DNA from: an uncultured Ruminococcus sp.
Lineage (GTDB): Bacteria; Bacillota; Clostridia; Oscillospirales; Acutalibacteraceae
Assembly (NCBI GenBank): GCA_902803125.1
Contig: CADCOZ010000077.1
Location: 1-6,858, forward strand
Direction: 5' to 3'
Length of the DNA stretch: 6,858 nt
The stretch's first letter is position 1. Every line of letters begins with the position of its first letter. This document shows positions 4,970 through 6,858 of the stretch, piece after piece. Position numbers and translations under genes: made by a program. The notes under the pieces are model-generated. The model worked only from the letters and a program-made list of their open reading frames with translations. It made no database searches and had not been told where the DNA came from.

Positions 4970-4998
4970 TTGACAAATTGGAAAAATCCGTTTATAAT
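4970..4998 (+). promoter_or_regulatory. Perfect consensus sigma-A promoter for the 5079 gene
   Basis: TTGACA (4970-4975), a 17-nt spacer and TATAAT (4993-4998) match the sigma-A consensus at every position. Transcription would start near 5005, leaving an AT-rich leader of about 74 nt. High constitutive expression is inferred. Confidence 0.93.
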
Positions 4999-5078
4999 TT
5001 ATATAAAGTACGGAGTCAAGTATCTGTGCTTTCGCCCTATATTTAATGTAAATTATTTATAAAGTGAGGTAATGTATT

Positions 5079-5366
5079 ATGGCACCCAGAAAGACTACAA
5101 AGGCCGCTGAAGAAATGACCGAAGAGAAAAAGACCACCAGAGCAAAGAAAGTTAAGGAACCCAAAGAACCGAATGTATCTATTGTTCTCCAGTTCCAGGG
5201 CAGAAATACCGATATGAACAATCTGGTTGAAGCCGTAAAATCTTCTTTCAGAGCAGAAGGTCATCAGGAAGATATTGATACCATCAGCCTGTATGTTCAG
5301 CCTGAAAACGGCATCGCTTATTATGTTGTCAATGAAAATGATGAGGGCAGAGCTGTCAGATTCTAA
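5079..5366 (+). CDS. DUF6465-like small protein
   Basis: The 95-residue protein has a highly charged, probably disordered N-terminus (residues 1-31, MAPRKTTKAAEEMTEEKKTT then KEPKEP). A compact alpha/beta core follows (33-95): a strand VSIVLQFQGR, a helix NNLVEAVKSSFRAEGHQEDI, and two strands TISLYVQPENGIAYYVVNE. This core, with its basic Ala/Lys/Glu leader, fits the DUF6465 family of Clostridia, whose function is unknown. I assign it from memory of the pattern. The ATG at 5079 has a modest GTGAGGTAA ribosome binding site. It is a single-gene unit: a perfect consensus promoter lies upstream and a strong terminator 62 nt downstream. It is probably cytoplasmic and abundant (inference). Confidence 0.85.
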   Translation: MAPRKTTKAAEEMTEEKKTTRAKKVKEPKEPNVSIVLQFQGRNTDMNNLVEAVKSSFRAEGHQEDIDTISLYVQPENGIAYYVVNENDEGRAVRF

Positions 5367-5428
5367 AAACTCCTTTTCCGTTATATAACCGGATGTATCG
5401 CTCGAATAAACAAACCATCACTAATAAA

Positions 5429-5467
5429 ACTGCGGCCAAGCGTATTCTTGTGCCGCAGTCTTTTTTT
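5429..5467 (+). terminator. Rho-independent terminator of the DUF6465-like gene
   Basis: ACTGCGGC (5429-5436) pairs with GCCGCAGT (5452-5459). The stem extends past a bulged T by CAAG/CTTG (5437-5440, 5447-5450) around a 6-nt loop. C and seven Ts (5461-5467) follow. It is a strong plus-strand terminator. Confidence 0.93.
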
Positions 5468-5730
5468 GCCGTTTTGCCAAATGATAATATTTTCACATAG
5501 CCATCTTTCACCTTTCAAAGTGCTTTGAAAAGATTCAACCGATGCAGAAGTTCTTCAGCGTACCGTGAGAAAAGAGCAATCCATCGGCTTTCCCGTTTTT
5601 CTCCACTCAGCAAGCGTTTTTTCAGGCAGGCTGTTCCCTCATGTTCGGTCAATACGGACGGCTCAGCCTATATTTCCTTCCGTTTCCCCAAAAAACACAG
5701 GATTTTCTCCATCAAAAATGAAATTACTTA

Positions 5731-5759
5731 TTGATTATGAAGCAATTCTATGATAGAAT
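5731..5759 (+). promoter_or_regulatory. Probable sigma-A promoter for the Dabb gene
   Basis: TTGATT (5731-5736), a 17-nt spacer and TAGAAT (5754-5759) precede the gene at 5830; transcription would start near 5766. An alternative pair is TTGATA (5759-5764) with TATACA (5782-5787), also 17 nt apart. Either is plausible; the first has the better -10 box. Confidence 0.55.
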
Positions 5760-5797
5760 TGATATAAATATTATCAATAATTATACATTATTGTATA
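5743..5797. repeat. Three chained inverted repeats over the Dabb promoter
   Basis: In order: CAATTCTA-TGA-TAGAATTG (5743-5761), ATTGATA/TATCAAT with a 7-nt centre (5758-5778), and ATACA-TTAT-TGTAT (5784-5797), which is followed by TTTTTT. The first covers the -10 box and the second the predicted start of transcription, positions suited to repressor operators. The third could form a weak RNA hairpin. No regulator gene is seen nearby. Confidence 0.5.
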
Positions 5798-5829
5798 GTT
5801 TTTTACTAAACAAACAGGAGGAAAGTCAA

Positions 5830-6858
5830 ATGATCAAACATATTGTCTTGTGGAAAATCAAAGACGGTCCCGATAAGCAGCAGAACATTGACCGCATGAT
5901 TAAAATGCTCAAGGCACTTGTCGGACGAGTGGAAGGATTAGCATCTGTTGAAATCGGCTACAACTTCACCGAATCATCCGACTATGATGTTGCTTTGTAC
6001 GCCACATTAAAGAACCCCGCCGCCCTAAAGCATTACCAGAACCATCCTGAACATTTGAAATGCAAGGAATTCATTTCCGGTATCGCTGTATCCCGTGCCG
6101 CATCTGATTATTTTTATGAGGAAGAAACGGTATCTTCCAAACCGCTCAGCGAAGTAGCAGATGTTCCCGAAACGCCGGAAGAACCCGCCGCTCAAGAGAC
6201 GGAAACAGCAAAAGGACCTGAAATTTGGATTGAAAGACCGCCCAAAAGAACCATCCTGCCTGCCCCGAAACCGGGAACAAAATCCACCTCATCATGGGAA
6301 GATGTTTCTCCCGCCATGCCCTATGTTCCTTCCGGCAGAACCCCTGAAATCACCGTTCGCAAAGCACCGCTGTGGGAACCGGAGGTTTTCCCTGCCATAG
6401 AACCGACTGTGGATAAACCCGTTCCTGACGAACCCGCTCCCATGACTTTTGAGGACATGACGGCTCCGGCTCCCGCTCCTGCCCCCATGACTTTTGAGGA
6501 CGTGACGGCTCCGGCTCCCGCCCCCATGACCTTCGAGGACGTGACGGCTCCGGCTCCCGCTAAACCTGCCAGAACCCCTGCACCGGCCAAAACGCCCGCT
6601 AATGCACAGGTCAATCCGGTTTCTACCGAACACAGCACCATCAAGGAAACCACGACTGCTTTCGGCAAGAAAAAACTGGACGTTGAAGTTACCCCGCTCG
6701 AAGAGCGTTCCGATACTTGGACGTGTCCGAACTGCGGCAAGGTTATGCCGAACTATGTCGGCACCTGCGGTTGCGGCGAATCCAAGCCCTTTGATTTCGA
6801 TTTCGATGAACCCGCCGCTCCGGCTCCGTCTGCTCCGGCTCCGGCTCCCGCCCAACCC
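5830..6858 (+). CDS. Dabb-domain protein with repeated Pro/Ala linker and zinc ribbon, 3' end missing
   Basis: ATG at 5830 has an excellent AGGAGG (5816-5821) 8 nt upstream, and the frame stays open for 343 codons to the window edge. Residues 1-97 form a Dabb (stress-responsive A/B barrel) domain: MIKHIVLWKIKDG, the central SSDYDVALYATLKNPAALKHY, then NHPEHLKCKEFISGIAVSRA and DYFYEE. Stand-alone Dabb proteins are about 95-105 residues, dimerise as a ferredoxin-like barrel, and include small enzymes and stress proteins of diverse or unknown role. Residues 98-290 are a low-complexity acidic/proline-rich linker containing three PMTFEDxTAPAPA repeats (204-244). Residues 297-316 hold a four-Cys zinc ribbon (W297, C299, C302, C313, C315; CPNC...CGC). 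An acidic FDFDFDE patch and a second Pro/Ala run follow at the edge. There is no signal peptide or membrane span. The function of the whole is unknown. Confidence 0.9.
   Translation, partial: MIKHIVLWKIKDGPDKQQNIDRMIKMLKALVGRVEGLASVEIGYNFTESSDYDVALYATLKNPAALKHYQNHPEHLKCKEFISGIAVSRAASDYFYEEETVSSKPLSEVADVPETPEEPAAQETETAKGPEIWIERPPKRTILPAPKPGTKSTSSWEDVSPAMPYVPSGRTPEITVRKAPLWEPEVFPAIEPTVDKPVPDEPAPMTFEDMTAPAPAPAPMTFEDVTAPAPAPMTFEDVTAPAPAKPARTPAPAKTPANAQVNPVSTEHSTIKETTTAFGKKKLDVEVTPLEERSDTWTCPNCGKVMPNYVGTCGCGESKPFDFDFDEPAAPAPSAPAPAPAQP
6439..6561 (+). repeat. In-gene tandem repeat encoding PMTFEDVTAPAPA
   Basis: Three units: 6439-6483 (45 nt, with an extra Pro-Ala and Met for Val), 6484-6522 and 6523-6561 (39 nt each). 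Units 2 and 3 differ at only a few third-codon positions, so the expansion is recent. They lie at residues 204-244 of the Dabb protein linker. Confidence 0.95.

Larger units (their letters stand above)
5468..5829. other. Non-coding stretch before the Dabb gene
   Basis: No supported gene is present in these 362 bases; the 60-70 codon frames lack ribosome binding sites and family resemblance. It contains a perfect TTTCAAAG-TG-CTTTGAAA palindrome (5513-5530). From about 5720 it is very AT-rich, with the promoter and chained inverted repeats described separately. Confidence 0.6.

Noticed and set aside
6292..6855. Minus-strand frames of 139 and 187 codons with Gly/Ser/Arg or Ala/Gly repeats
   Set aside because: Their repeats are the complement of the Pro/Ala repeats in the plus-strand Dabb protein, which has a real start, domains and ribosome binding site.
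1..6858. tRNA genes, insertion sequences, toxin-antitoxin or defence genes
   Set aside because: I saw no tRNA cloverleaf, transposase, or recognisable toxin or defence domain on either strand.

Overview
The window reads as a chromosomal segment of a low-to-moderate GC Gram-positive bacterium, most likely a gut-type Clostridia (Oscillospiraceae/Ruminococcaceae is my guess). The evidence is the gene order rpmG-secE-nusG-rplK-rplA-rplJ, strong GGAGG ribosome binding sites, consensus sigma-A promoters with 17-nt spacers, a Firmicutes-type L10 leader, and a DUF6465-like gene. The genus assignment is inference only.

Positions 1-3130 (minus strand) hold the ribosomal protein / transcription / secretion cluster, transcribed right to left. 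A sigma-A promoter (3101-3129) drives rpmG (L33), secE, nusG, rplK (L11) and rplA (L1). A second strong promoter (653-681), lying between rplA and rplJ, starts a leader RNA that matches the L10 autoregulatory leader and ends in an attenuator-type terminator (521-555) just before rplJ (L10, cut by the window edge). Upstream of both rplK and rplA lies a near-identical element of the form GUGGGAGG...CUCC...UUUUACCAC. It resembles the L1-binding helix of 23S rRNA and sits exactly 7 nt before each Shine-Dalgarno sequence. These are probably twin L1 translational operators, and they are the most interesting signal in this half.

Positions 3131-5078 are accessory. There is an uncharacterised 267-residue minus-strand gene (3301-4104) with its own promoter, flanked by two non-coding stretches rich in inverted repeats (3141-3260 and 4183-4567, the second with a 26-nt direct repeat). 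A small YtxH-like membrane protein (4568-4747, minus) follows, with a clear terminator.

Positions 5079-6858 are plus strand. A small DUF6465-like protein is driven by a perfect consensus promoter and closed by a strong terminator. After about 360 non-coding bases comes a long open frame that runs off the window: an N-terminal Dabb (alpha/beta-barrel) domain fused through a Pro/Ala-rich, internally repeated linker to a four-cysteine zinc ribbon. This architecture is the most unusual protein in the window. I see no defence system, CRISPR array, transposase or other large novel system here. The novelty lies in cis-regulatory RNA and in the Dabb fusion protein.
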